Shown: positions 53,118 to 64,000 of the stretch, in pieces
Numbering within the stretch: the stretch's first letter is position 1
How the letters are laid out: every line of letters begins with the position of its first letter
NCBI GenBank assembly: GCA_947561585.1
Contig: CANNZV010001833.1
Location: 62,001 to 126,000 of the forward strand
Source of the DNA: Caprella mutica
Taxonomy: Eukaryota; Arthropoda; Malacostraca; Amphipoda; Caprellidae
Length of the DNA: 64,000 nt
Reading direction: 5' to 3'
Notes under the pieces: generated by a model
Databases searched by the model: none
What the model was told of the DNA's origin: nothing
Seen by the model: the letters and a program-made list of their open reading frames with translations, nothing else
Position numbers and translations under genes: made by a program

Positions 53118-56100
53118 ATGGAGAATAAAAAAGAAACACGCGTGAGTTATATTTAAAACGAATAATATTTTTTGCAATTATAATTCTATTTTTGTTTGTT
53201 CAAATTCTAATATTGAAAGTAGACGCTGTGTCACTGACTCTTTTAGGAAGACTTTGTTATTTTTATGACAGTGTTGTAAAGATATTATTTTTTAGTTTGG
53301 TGATATAATCGGTGGTCATCGATACTTTTCGATATTTTTATTGTGTGGATATTACCTTCGTTATTCAGGTAATGTTTCTATTCTTATTTATTCTTCCACA
53401 TAGTTCCGTTTCTATTCTTTCTCCTAGTTCTCTTTGTATTCTTTCACCTAGCTACGTTCTATTCTTCTTCCACCTAGTTCTCTTTCTATTATTCCATCTG
53501 GTTTCGATTCTATGCTTCCACTTAGTTCCGTGTCTATTCTGTCACCTAGTTCCGTTTCTATCATTTCACGTAGTTCCATTTCTATTCTTATACATAGTTC
53601 TATTTCTATTCTTTTACCTACTCATGTTTTTATTCTTCCACCTAGTTCTGTTTCTAGTGTTCCACCTAGTTCTGTTTCTATTCTTCCACCTAGTTCTATT
53701 TCTATTCTTTGACCTAGTTCCGTTTCTATTCCTTTACCTAGTTCTGTTCTATTCTTTCACCTAGTTCAGTTTCCATTGTTTCGCATAGTTCCGTTTCTAT
53801 TCTCCCACCTAGTTCCGTTTCTATTCTCCCACCTAGTTCCGTTTCTATTCTTCACCTAGTTCCGTTTATATTCTTTCACATAGTTCCGTTTATATTCTTT
53901 CACATAGTTCCATTTCTATTCTTCCATCTAGTTCTGTTTCTATTCTTCCATCTAGTTCTGTTTCTATTCTTTCACCTAGTTCCGTTTCTATTCTTCCATC
54001 TAGTTCTGTTTCTATTCGTCACCTAGTTCCATTTCTATTCGTCACCTAGTTCCATTTCTATTCGTCACCTAGTTCCATTTCTATTCGTCACCTAGTTCCA
54101 TTTCTATTCTTTCACTTAGTTCCATTTCTATTCTTTCACTTAGTTCTGTTTCTATTCTTTCACCTAGTTCTGTTTCTATTCTTTTACCTAGTTCCGTTTT
54201 ATTTCGCATCAATCAGTCGACTGCCAACTTTTCAATGCAGCGACGAATCTTTATTGTCTAACAAATAGATTAGTCTGAAATTTATCATTTAATTATTATT
54301 TGTTCCAATTTCAGACCAATATGATGGATCTATTGCCCGATGTTATGGTAATCAGGATATTTGAGCATCTCGAAAACCTGACTGATCTTCTAACTCTGCC
54401 TAAAGTGAACCATCGTTTCAACGAACTCAGCAAACTAAAATGCAGTAGGAACCATTTAATTATTAAGGTGAGTCTTTAGAAGAGGGATAAATAAATACAA
54501 TAAAACTAGTTTTGTTTAATCTCGTTAGAATATTAAAAACAATTTTGAAATCCTCGTTAAGAATACATTTTCAGGATTAATGATATTGCAACAGTGCCTA
54601 GTTCAACCACAATACCGAAAATTTCTAAATATGTCAAAATAACCCTCTTGATTTTTACAAAAAGTAGCTTCGTTTCCAGTAAATATCAGTGATACAGTAT
54701 TTTAAGTAAAATGACCTGTAAACCCTCCAATTTTATTACTTCCCGCTTCTATAAAATCAGTAATAACAGCGCGACATGATTCGAAATTAGTAATTATTTG
54801 TGATTCCTTTAACTTTTCATTTTCTATGAGTTACAGTAAAAGAAAATGGTTTTGAGAGCTCTACTTAGTGTATAATGAAATGAAATGATAAATAGAATTA
54901 CTTTTCAATCATAATTATTTTTATATGTATTTTTATGTGTTTCATAATGTAGAGCCGTCCGATAACTTGGAACTTACTCTACTGCCAAAAATATTTCACA
55001 ATGCTTAAAATGATTGTTTGTTCAATGCAACACAATTACATATATCAAAGTATCAAACTAATTACTCATCTATACTGAGTGAAAATTAAGCTTTGGTTAA
55101 ATTTTGGTACATTTAATTCATTCGCTACTTTGAACTTTCATTACAGAGAATGAACCGATTTTTCTTCACTAAGTCTCATTGAAAATGAAATGTTTCAAGA
55201 GTTACAATTATATTACATACCTCGCTCTTACTTACACTTCGTAATAAATCGATTTGAGTCAGGATTTTGATAATAAAGCCTTATAGGCATATACAGCAGT
55301 ACCTGTATATGGAAATGAATTATTCAGCTAGTACCACAGGTGGTATTTGCGGCACTACCACGTCAGTCATTACATCATGTCGCTGAATGTACCACTAGTG
55401 CACCAACTTTTTTATTGCATGAATCTGTTCAGCATATACAGTATAGTGGACAAAATATAAGAGAGGCAAAAACAAGTTATCTAAATCTTTAATTTCATAA
55501 AAAGTACAAATCACATATTATTGAAATTTTGCACGTATTTTTATATAGAGCTCATATGTATTCGTATGAAATTTCAAAACATTTGGACAAATATTCTAGG
55601 AATAGTTCTATATTTCATCTAACAAAACCTTTCTCTGTGTGTTGACGCAATTCAGAGTTAACATTCCCCCCACTTTACGTTTAAATCGTACTTTCCCATT
55701 AGAACCAAAGATTTCTATTTTTTTCCATTTATCACTAGAATGTATTTTCGACCACTGATCAATTGACCCAATGACATACTCATGACAAAACACGAGTAAC
55801 TCTTTCCGTTTCATTTTTGAGATTAAAAGCTTCGATGCAGGGAGAAATGATTGCAAACCAACTTGTTGAAGTCGAAGCTAAAAAGTAGACTGGGAAACCG
55901 TACTAACAGACATGACATCTATATCTCACGAAAAATTCGACCAGAAGTATTGATACTTCCTTGCAAGCTACATTGAAGACTTGCATGATCTCTCAACAAT
56001 GCACTTGGAAGTCTACCATTCTTCGTTTGAAATCAACAACTCCATACTGCTTATGTTGAGCCACAATATGTTGCACAATCGTTTTGGAGTCTGGACCTTC

Positions 56101-58918
56101 ATGTGGCAATAGAAATCTCTCGTAACGACAATTGGAGACTGTATCAGAGGGGAAACTTGTGGACATTTCTCGAGGATGAATAGAAGATGGGTAACTTCTT
56201 CTTATTGTTAAAAATTAGTAGAATTTTGTGGTGGAAGATGTATTGAAGCGATATAGCAATAAATTATTCACAAATAATTAAGTTAATTGTCAATATCCGC
56301 GAACATTTCAAAGTTTATGATGGCTACCCTTAACTTTTGACCAGAGCAAAATTTAGTGTTTGAAGTAAAATATAGAACTATTCCTATATTATTTGTCCAA
56401 AAACTTTGAAATTTCATACGAATACAAATGACCTCTATATGAAAATACATGCGAAATTTCAATAATGTATGTTTTGTTCTTTTTATGAAATTAAAGATTT
56501 AGATAACCAGTTTTCGCCTACCCTTATATTTTGTCCACTACTGTAGTTGAACAAGCACCTATTTTCTCGTTTCGCTGCTGCTGCCAACGCCCACTAATTT
56601 AGATATGAATAAATAGAAAAAACTTGTTGCATTCTCCTTTAATTAACTCATTTTATATTTACGAATGGAATTTTGATTTAAAATTTTTACAGCGTATTCT
56701 CTAGAATCTCTGCTATCGACTGAAATATTTTGTTACCGTAAATTTTAATTTTCTAACAGTGTAAATCTTATATTACCTAAGTTTTATTCACTACTAATCT
56801 AGTATAATCAAATTATCAGCAGTGTTTTACACATGAATAATATGTTTATGGATTATCACTAATTATTCTTACTACAGCTGATCTATACCTAACTAAGCAC
56901 ATGATTCAAATAATTTGACACAAGGTAAACTCCATTTGTGACTTGTTAAACTGTTAAGTTGTGCTACCATATTTAGGGAGGCCAGACTGCTGGAACTAGT
57001 GAAGTGTTCTCCAGGAAATCTTCTATTTTGCCTTCTGTTCTCACCAGAATACTTGCAAATAAAGAAGAATACATGTTATTGTCTTTTTTAATTCAATTCT
57101 TACAAAAGAACAGGTATCATAATTGTTCACAAAATCACAACCTAGATGTTCTTAAAACAATGTCATCAAAATTCACCAATTCTAGGTACATACACTACAC
57201 TACATAGAAGATTTTTATATTTAAAAATTATACTTTATCGGAAAGAAATATTACAGTCGATAGCAGAGATTCCAAAGCGTATATGTACTGTAAAATTTGT
57301 AAATCAAAATTCCACTCGTAACTATTAAAATGAGTCAATTAAAGGGAAACGCAACTATTTTTTTCTATTTATTCCTATCTAAATTTATTGGAGCGTAGCT
57401 GTTTGTTATGATTTCGGCGATCAGCTGTTCGAACTATAAACGCCGGCATGGTCCGGCCTGATCGACTATAAACGGCATTAGGGAACTGAGCTTAAAGCGC
57501 GGGGAAAGTGTGGCATAACAGGACAGCTCTAAGATTTGCGTTGTGGTTAACGAGATAAGCGATGGATATGTCTCTACCCTAATATTTTGTACATTTATAT
57601 AAGTAAGCCATATAAATATTATGAGATTTTTATTCAATAATAACCGTAGATTGTATACCTTCATTAGCGTTTCTTTGAAATGTTGTTAAAAAGAAAACTT
57701 ACTTAGTTTAAACCCCCTACTGAATAATTCTCAGTCCGTATAGCGACTAGTGGATCTGTCCTCTTTTTTCTGGTACACACACTGTCCGTTGTCATAATAT
57801 TCATATTTGAAATAACCTTCCTCAGCCTGCGTGTCTTGCTGGAAATTAATGGCTATTCCTACATTTTTTAAGTACAAATGAATAAACAGTTTTCCTATAA
57901 AAAGTATAGTTGTTGCTAAAAAACTGATTCTCTAACCGTTCTTTCTTTTCACCAACAGGTCAATGAAATCGATGATCGCTCCTTGCAAAAATTCCAGAAG
58001 AAAACACTGGATGAAATTAAGAAGTGCCGAGATTTAAAAGCTCTAACTATTTCAACTTCCTTTGCAAATATTGCAAATCTCTCCCAAGAATATTGGACAT
58101 TAATGAGATTAATGACATTTATGAAATCTATGTTCATAACATTGGATAGAAAGACTGAGCAAGAGATAGACGAAGATGATTTTGGCAATCATCTTTTCAA
58201 TATGAGCAATGATGAGTTTGTTTTCGATTCCTATCTTAAGAAGAGTGCTGGTGACATGAGTAGAGTCGTACAAATGGCTCCATCTGCCATAACGAATATT
58301 CATGCCAGAGAAACACCAAAACTGTTTCAAACTGCGATAGAAAAGTATACAGATAGTTTGACTATTGTCACATATGTAGGAAAAAGAACAAACCTAACCC
58401 TTGCAAATCTAAATGCTGTAGGAAAGTGTAAGAAATTGATTAAGGTTGAATTGACAGCTAATTTGGTAGTTTGCGAAGAAGTACCAGAAACTTTTGATAG
58501 TATTCAAGCTAAGGAAATTACTCTGAAAGGAAACTTCCATTGTCCTTATTTTGGTGATATTTTTTTCAGCGAAACTCTCGAAAAGTTTTCAGCTGATTAT
58601 AGTACCATCGCGGGGTTCAAAAACGAACTTCTCACCAAATGTACTAAACTTCGATTCCTTTCCATCAACATGCAGTCAGAAAGAGAGGACATGCAAAATG
58701 ATCAGGTTATTCATTCTTTCGTAGAATTGGTAGATACACTTAAAAACCACAAATTATTAGAAAAAGTTGACATCAAGTATTCAAACCTAGATGTCAAAAA
58801 CTCTTATGTGGAACCTCTTTCTGAGTGGAGTAGATCAATTAGAGGTAGTGGAATAAAGGCGAGAATATTTCATTTTGCTTATAGTATTGCTTCTATCGAA
58901 ATAAAATTTAAAAGGTAA
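53118..58918 (+). CDS. F-box protein gene 2 (three coding exons, 378 residues)
   Basis: Exons 53118-53141 (MENKKETR, donor GTGAGT; this first exon is inferred from the layout of gene 1), 54315-54467 (acceptor CCAATTTCAG, donor AAG GTGAGT) and 57959-58918 (acceptor TTTTCACCAACAG, stop TAA), all phase 0. If exon 1 is wrong, the protein starts at MMDLLPDVMV in exon 2. Exon 2 is the F-box: MMDLLPDVMVIRIFEHLENL then LTLPKVNHRFNELSKL. Exon 3 starts VNEIDDRSLQKFQKKTLDEI and continues with leucine-rich-repeat-like pieces (CKKLIKVELTANLVV, CTKLRFLSINMQ, HKLLEKVDIKYSNLDV). Likely role: substrate adaptor of an SCF ubiquitin ligase, substrate unknown. AATAAA lies at 58949-58954, 31 bases past the stop. 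Confidence 0.8.
53384..54205. repeat. 23/24-bp tandem repeat, over 30 units
   Basis: Units of CACCTAGTTCCGTTTCTATT plus CTT(C/T), with blocks of 21-bp (ATTCGTCACCTAGTTCCATTT, 54014-54105) variants. It lies in intron 1 of F-box gene 2 and ends about 110 bp before the F-box exon. Open frames over it are repeat translations. Confidence 0.9.
54470..55436. other. Intron 2 of F-box gene 2, left part
   Basis: AT-rich. About 54950-54982 is one end of the ATCGGACGG MITE family (GAGCCGTCCGATAACTTGGA). No gene. Confidence 0.45.
55439..56543 (-). mobile_element. Tc1/mariner-type element (copy 2), both ends present
   Basis: Ends CAGTATAGTGGACAAAATAT and the inverse of CAGTAGTGGACAAAATATAA, flanked by TA. 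The inverted repeats are long (about 190 bp). On the minus strand 55608-55930 carries a decayed Tc1 transposase: VGLQSFLPASKLLISKMKRK, then YVIGSIDQWSKIHSSDKWKK, then IEIFGSNGKVRFKRK, matching the usual KPLISKKNRKKRL, W..VIWSDESKF and LFGSDGRVYV pieces. The catalytic SDES is changed to SSDK, and stops occur upstream, so it is dead. Intron 2 of F-box gene 2. Confidence 0.85.
56546..57955. other. Intron 2 of F-box gene 2, right part
   Basis: No gene. 56982-57055 is an inverted partial copy of the CAGTCTGnAGAA MITE (GAAGTGTTCTCCAGGAAATC). 57395-57560 is a GC-richer patch (AACGCCGGCATGGTCCGGCC). 57600-57710 is related, inverted, to 62000-62100. Confidence 0.45.
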
Positions 58919-58948
58919 TCTATTGTTTCTTTGAATATTCAAATGTGG

Positions 58949-58954
58949 AATAAA
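58949..58954 (+). promoter_or_regulatory. Poly(A) signal AATAAA of F-box gene 2
   Basis: Canonical hexamer 31 bases after the stop codon; position fits a short 3' untranslated region. Confidence 0.5.
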
Positions 58955-59181
58955 ATTCCTCTATAGGGCTGGTTCGATCGCCACAAAATGTTTACAGGCA
59001 GGCGTCTCTTTAATTACACCTCACTTTAATAAAAGTGGTACTAATTTCGAGTCAGGTCTTGAAATATATACCGTTCGTAGATATAGAAAATGGAGTCAAT
59101 TTTTTGTGATTATTTCACTCGGTAACTATCAAAGACATCAAAATTATAATCAAGAGGAGGTTATTAGAAGCAATTGGTTAA

Positions 59182-59772
59182 AGGTCCCCTCCAAGCAAAT
59201 ATTTTTATTGCTTTATTCAACGAGGCTAATGTTTCTTATCATTTTGCTGCAAACCGCATCGAATTTGGTAGCATATTTTTAATTTTATATGCTTTTAAAG
59301 ATTTTTATTTTCAAAACTCTACAAAACCTATTTTACTTCCGACTTACTAATTTAAGAAATTTTCATCCTGAAGAGAAAGAATGTACACCATTTGTTTTGA
59401 TTGTCAACTAGGTATTAGGTTTAATAAATCCATTTAATATTAGTTTAAAGGTATAAAATTAAATGAACTTATAATAGAAACGTTTATATACTTTAGGAAA
59501 AAATTAATATCTAAAATAAAGGCCGAAAACTAATGGTTTGTTTATAAAATTCAAATTTGTAATCAAAACAAAGAGTGTACAATCTTCTTTTTGAGCATCA
59601 GATTAGTGATTCGCTCAATTGTTGCTCACAGAGTATTAAAAAACTTTAAAAACAAATTATAAAATATATACTGAACCGAATTGTATGCGGTTTGCAGAAT
59701 AATGATCCTAGACCTTAGTTCTATAATATTATGTTATAAACTCATTTTTTTTCGGGAGCCTGGAGAGGACCT
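59182..59772. mobile_element. piggyBac-type MITE (copy 2), TTAA target duplication
   Basis: Ends AGGTCCCCTCCAAGC and GCCTGGAGAGGACCT with TTAA on both sides (59178-59181, 59773-59776). Closely similar over its full length to 31153-31725, same orientation, with small indels. Confidence 0.9.
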
Positions 59773-59799
59773 TTAAGAAATTAAACATGTCCCATTTTT

Positions 59800-59994
59800 G
59801 GTAAGTTCCGTGTTATCGCACGTTTCCATATTTTTGGACACGTAAAGGTCTATATAATTATCATTATTTAAATTTTATTTCAATTGGTATTCATGATACC
59901 AAATAGAATAGAAGTAAAATAATAATTACAATATTTTCTTTTCTGACGTGTCCGAAAATGTAGAACCAACCAATAACTTGGAACTAAGTACCCT
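59800..59994. mobile_element. Palindromic MITE, ATCGGACGG family (copy 9)
   Basis: Begins GGTAAGTTCCGTGTTATCGC and ends CCAATAACTTGGAACTAAGT with ACCCT; the centre has GGTATTCATGATACC. It starts 27 bp after the piggyBac-type MITE. Confidence 0.7.
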
Positions 59995-62340
59995 ACTACC
60001 AAAAGTATTTCACAGAGCATAAAATTGCTGTTTGTTCAATGTAACACAATAATTACATAAATCTAAGTATCTATTAATTACTCACTTATACTGAGTTAGA
60101 ATTAAGCTATGCTTAGATTTTAAAACCTTTAATAAATTCACTACTTTAAACTTTCGTCACAGTCACAAACACTGTTTGATAATAGGCTTATGTAGTACTT
60201 AACTCTAAAACAAATTTTCTTTCATTATAACTCATAGAAAATGAGATAATCAAGGAGTGTCAATTATAAATTTCTTGTTACTTTACCTTGCTTTAGTAAC
60301 CGTTTGGTAATTAAACTGAGTTGTGATTTGGTAATTAAAGCGGGGGATGCCTGCATGTACTTTACAGATAGAGACATGAGTGATGTTTGCTAAATTAATT
60401 TAAAAAACAACTCCTTTATTATCCTCTGTTTTGTATTTGGTAGTTAGAGTTCGAGTTAAGTGGTGTGAAACTGGTTTGACCTGAGTTTCGGTGGTTTGGG
60501 GGCTCTTTGCACTGATTTATTTGTACATGGAGTATTTAACCGTGGGGTTAGCTATTTTTTATCATCGTTTTGAAAGCTTTCTTGTAATCGTTATTTTCTT
60601 TAAACAATGTGAATTATCAGAAGAGCATGTCATTCCATACAAATTTCTAAAAATGAGCTATTCATTCTATTTCTGTAATATTATAATATATTATAATGTT
60701 TGTATACTATAATTCGCTTGTTTGCAGCAACAACGTCATAAACACAAAAACATGTATTTTAGAGTTATCTATATAGACATATAAATCATAAAATACTGAT
60801 TATTTTGGTTAAAAAAATCATAATTGAAAGTAGAGAGGCTAAATGTCATAACGATATACTATTAAATGTTCGTACACAAGTAGGTACTAATATGCCTCTC
60901 CTGAAAAACAGCTTTTTTGAAGTTATGTCACTGTTCTCGCAAACAAGCGCGTTGTGAAAGTATGTACTATGAAAATTAAACTAATGTTGGAATTACTTGT
61001 ATTTTATTCTCATTTCAAACATTAGATTTTTTCAGTTTATTTTTGAATTTCTGCGGAGTTGACAAAGAAATGAAAACAAAAAGTTTAGATGGTAAAACAA
61101 CCTTAAACCTTCACATTGAAAACTAATTGTTCCGAAAAATGATTAGAATTTTAACTCGAGATTTTATTTGTACCTTTGTAATCCGTAATTACATACTTTA
61201 CTAATTTCCTATTATATTCAAATCTTAGCTAATTAATGGTCCTGTGCCCAGACCTGTTTTTGAATAACAACAAGGATTACAATTGGTAAATTTTCTTCTT
61301 TTGGGAAAGTAAAATTAGAAAACTGTCATAAATCATTACAGGTACACTTTTATTTGACTGTAGATTGATATCTTCATTTCAATATAAACATAACAGGTTA
61401 ATTACTTTGAATCATATCTTAACTATACCAAGAATGCACGAGGTTTGAAGGATGTATAAAAATCCTTGAATTTCCTACATTTACAATTCAAAAAGAATCT
61501 AATAATATTTGGTATGCATGAATTACAAAATGGTAGATAAATTTGGAGACCAATTTACCACATTTGAAAAACTGGCATTAAGAACTTTCTTTTTATTCAT
61601 AAATACGAAATAGGTATTTTAGGTTATAAGAATTAGGGAAATGCTTTGAACCTATAAATTTGTTGATATTAAGATTAATATTGTAAATTTAACAAAGGGC
61701 AAGAAATCTGACATCTGATACAATTCAGGCTAGGCTGGGCTGCAATCTGACGAGTTTGAAATTTCAAACATTAATGAATGAATATAGATTTAATTTAATG
61801 ACTGTATACACCTTAATAATCTCTAGCCGACATTTGTTCAAAATAAATAACAAATAATTAATTAAATTAGGAAGTTTTGACTGTTGCTGTTGTCGGGATT
61901 CCCAAATAATGATATAGAGATAAAGCTCGTACAACAAACAGTACATGTACCGAAAAAAGTGGTCGCTATACCGATCAATGGACGCCATGTGGTTTGAGTA
62001 TTTACTTTAATTGTGGATTTTAAACTTTGCAAGTTTTCTCTAACAGCATTTCAAAGAAACGCTACTGAAGGTAAACAATCTCAGATTATTATTATGTGAA
62101 AATTTTAATGGAAATCGTAATTTTTTATATTATACACTTGTATATACATTTTTTTTTTTTTTTGGCAGGTAATGTTGAATTGGCGATGAGCTTTTAATTC
62201 TAATAATTTTAGTGATGCCTTTTCTATTTTCCTAAATTGATGTTTTTCGTCGCTATTTCAAATATTGAGGATGCAGTTGGAGAGCCATTTGGTAAGGAAT
62301 TTATGTTCTAACATTATTGACACTTTAATTTAAGAAAGAG
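59995..62340. other. Long AT-rich stretch without a gene
   Basis: No open frame is convincing. 62000-62100 is an inverted relative of 57600-57710. A T-run followed by GGCAGGTAATG at 62150-62175 resembles a splice acceptor but leads nowhere. Confidence 0.4.
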
Positions 62341-62360
62341 AGAGAAAAAAAATTGCAACG

Positions 62361-62389
62361 TTTCGGGGATATACTATTCCCATCTTCAG
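62361..62389 (-). ncRNA. Hammerhead-ribozyme-like core of the Penelope-like element
   Basis: Minus strand: CTGAAGA, then TGGGA..TCCC able to pair as a short helix II, then CGAAAC. This fits the CUGANGA...GAAA core of hammerhead ribozymes, which are reported in Penelope-like elements. The pair next to the core is mismatched (U with C) and helices I and III were not resolved. Confidence 0.3.
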
Positions 62390-62946
62390 GCTATTTAAAA
62401 ATTTCTCTGGAAATAAACAATATAGAAAATTACAAAAAACAAACAGTAAGTGTTGAGAAATACAAAGGACTAAAACATACAAAATAGGGACCCTAAAAAG
62501 AAACTAAAAATTAAAGCAATATATGGTTAGAAAGAACTATGGAACTAGAGTTTTAATTAATTGGTCTATGAACAAATAATGGTGGCAGCAGAGTAAATTA
62601 ATGATATGTTGAAAATGTAAATTATATAGGCTACTTTAGTTAAGAAATGGATAAAACTATTTATTTATTTTATCACTATATTGATTTGAAAATTCTTATG
62701 ATATTATTGATGAAATTGGAGAAATGAAATTATAATTAGTTCACGAAAAGGAAAAAAAAATATTTATAATATGTAATGCACAGGAATAACCGAAGTATAA
62801 AGTAACTGTTCGGACTATAGGGGTTGTGCGGAAACTGAGTATTGCGGTTGTTTGCTGTAGGTGGATAGACTGTAGTTATCTGGCTGCTTACAGCTTTGCG
62901 TTTGTGATAGAACCTGGTGAGGAATTGTACATGGTTATAATTTGAA

Positions 62947-64000
62947 TTAAAATATGCGGAGAATTCGGGTATCTCCTTCTTGTTGATTGTTGAGTGGAGG
63001 GTTTTCTTTTTTGATGAAAATTGCTTCTGCTATTTGTAGTTCTATTTTTAGTGGTGATTTGAAGATGATCTGCATTTGTGGGATTACATCTGCGGTGATA
63101 ATCTTTTTGCCATGGGTTTCTTTATTGTGGTTTTTAATGCTGCCTTTCTGCGTATGTGCAAGTGCTCTTTGTTTTAAGGTGGTAGTTGTATAGCCAACGT
63201 AGTACATTGAGGGTTGACACTCCTCACAGACGTACTTATAGACCACGTGGCAACCACTATCATCTTTAATTGTTTTATTTTGGATGAGCAGGTTAGATAG
63301 CTTTCTATTTTTGTAGTAAATTGATATTTTAAGTTTGGAGTTTGGTTTTGGAGATAGGTGTTCCTGTAAGATTTTCTTCGTATTGTTTTCCTCTTGTTTA
63401 TATTGACTGGACATTTGGTTGCGGTAATATAGATTGATGTCTTGCTGCGTATTTTCTGGGGGAATGGGGAGCATTTTGCAGTTTAAAAATGCAGCTATTT
63501 CTTTTTCAATGATTTTCATGGAGAAATTATTATTAGTAAATAGTTGTTGCAGTCGTTGGATTTCAATGTGAAAAGTTTCCCAATCACTTGATATTAAGTA
63601 AGCTCTGTGAAGCATGGTTTTGATAACTCCTGTTTTGTATTGCTGCGGGGCCAAATCGATGTAATTGATGCATTCACCGGAGTCGGTGGGCTTGGTATGG
63701 ACTTGGGTTTTTATTTGGTCATTGTTATTTGAAATTCTCACATCTAAGAAGGCTAATGAATTTGCTTGTTGTAGTTCATAGGTGAATTTGAGTACCGAAT
63801 TGTCTTCAAAAGCTTGTCTTATTGTATCCAGTGTTTTGTCATATCGATGATTATGAAGATGTCGTCTACGTATCGGCAATATACAGGGGGTTTTAGTTGG
63901 CAGGATATCTCTTCAAAAATTTTTGTTTCTAGGTTGGCCATGTAAAAATTTGCGAACATGGGTCCGAGTGGCGAGGCAGCAAATTATTTAATAAACAAGT
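62947..64000 (-). pseudogene. Penelope-like RT and GIY-YIG endonuclease (frameshifted)
   Basis: From the window edge: SPLGPMFANFYMANLETKIF and YCRYVDDIFIIID in one frame (catalytic YVDD at 63872-63861). The frame then changes between 63860 and 63836; the next part reads LDTIRQAFEDNSVLKFTYEL, LAFLDVRI, HTKPTDSGECINY, then a Lys-rich linker, CHVVYKYVCEEC, MYYVGYTTTTLKQRALAH (GIY-YIG, 63211 downward, with its Arg and His) and AEAIFIKKENPPLN, the usual end with catalytic Glu and Asn. A TAA also interrupts the RT frame near the edge. Known role: target-primed reverse transcription with the GIY-YIG nuclease nicking the target. This copy is inactive as read. A continuous frame runs only 63879-62947. 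Confidence 0.85.

Larger units (their letters stand above)
62340..64000 (-). mobile_element. Penelope-like element, 3' part, cut by the window edge
   Basis: The minus strand carries a reverse transcriptase of Penelope type followed by a GIY-YIG endonuclease, the order that defines this class, then about 600 bp of untranslated DNA and a conserved terminal module (62352-62392). Confidence 0.85.

Noticed and set aside
53312..53764. Hydrophobic 150-codon frame resembling a membrane protein
   Set aside because: It is a translation of the 23/24-bp pyrimidine-rich tandem repeat in an intron.
60491..60712. Frame of 73 codons with aromatic and hydrophobic residues
   Set aside because: No start context, splice partner or recognisable motif in an AT-rich desert; likely chance.

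Overview
The window is nuclear DNA of a metazoan, most likely an arthropod and perhaps an insect. It is AT-rich, has spliced genes with GT-AG introns, and is packed with transposon remains, palindromic MITEs and minisatellites. No bacterial-type operon, tRNA, rRNA, CRISPR array or virus-derived gene was recognised. The arthropod assignment is an impression from gene structure and element types, not a proof.

Three host genes can be built. (1) 3296-12206, minus strand: six exons whose phases all agree, encoding a 1145-residue protein. Its C-terminal third is a homologue of 2',3'-cyclic-nucleotide 3'-phosphodiesterase (CNPase). The two HxT motifs of the 2H phosphoesterase fold are kept. The preceding P-loop kinase-like lobe has lost its Walker A glycines. 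The first 718 residues are one exon with an N-myristoylation-type start and long acidic heptad repeats. (2) 36916-41665 and (3) 53118-58918, plus strand: two F-box genes with the same layout (tiny first coding exon, F-box exon, long C-terminal exon), forming a tandem paralogous pair whose first introns have been filled by transposons and minisatellites.

Layout: 1-3295 is non-coding with small inverted-repeat elements. 3296-12230 is the CNPase-like gene, with hAT-type and other MITEs and a 35-unit 28-bp minisatellite in its introns. 12.2-19.3 kb is a MITE field with a 3.1-kb hAT-type element bounded by a perfect 8-bp target duplication. 19.4-27.6 kb is a head-to-tail pile of three degraded copies of one LINE family; the last is interrupted by a large foldback element. 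27.6-30.65 kb is a second, CR1/Jockey-like LINE with a long open frame. 31.1-36.7 kb holds a piggyBac-like MITE, a palindromic GC-hairpin MITE and a 4.2-kb terminal-inverted-repeat element with tandem arrays near both ends and a second foldback element nested inside. 36.9-59 kb carries the two F-box genes plus a hAT-like element stuffed with a 32-bp minisatellite, two Tc1-like elements, a pogo-like element and more MITE copies. 62.3-64 kb is the 3' part of a Penelope-like element (RT plus GIY-YIG endonuclease, minus strand), cut by the window edge.

Most items to check are the altered CNPase homologue, the two foldback elements with exact 8-bp target duplications, the large element whose end arrays share a motif with the CNPase intron minisatellite, and a two-unit repeat at about 50.2-50.5 kb.
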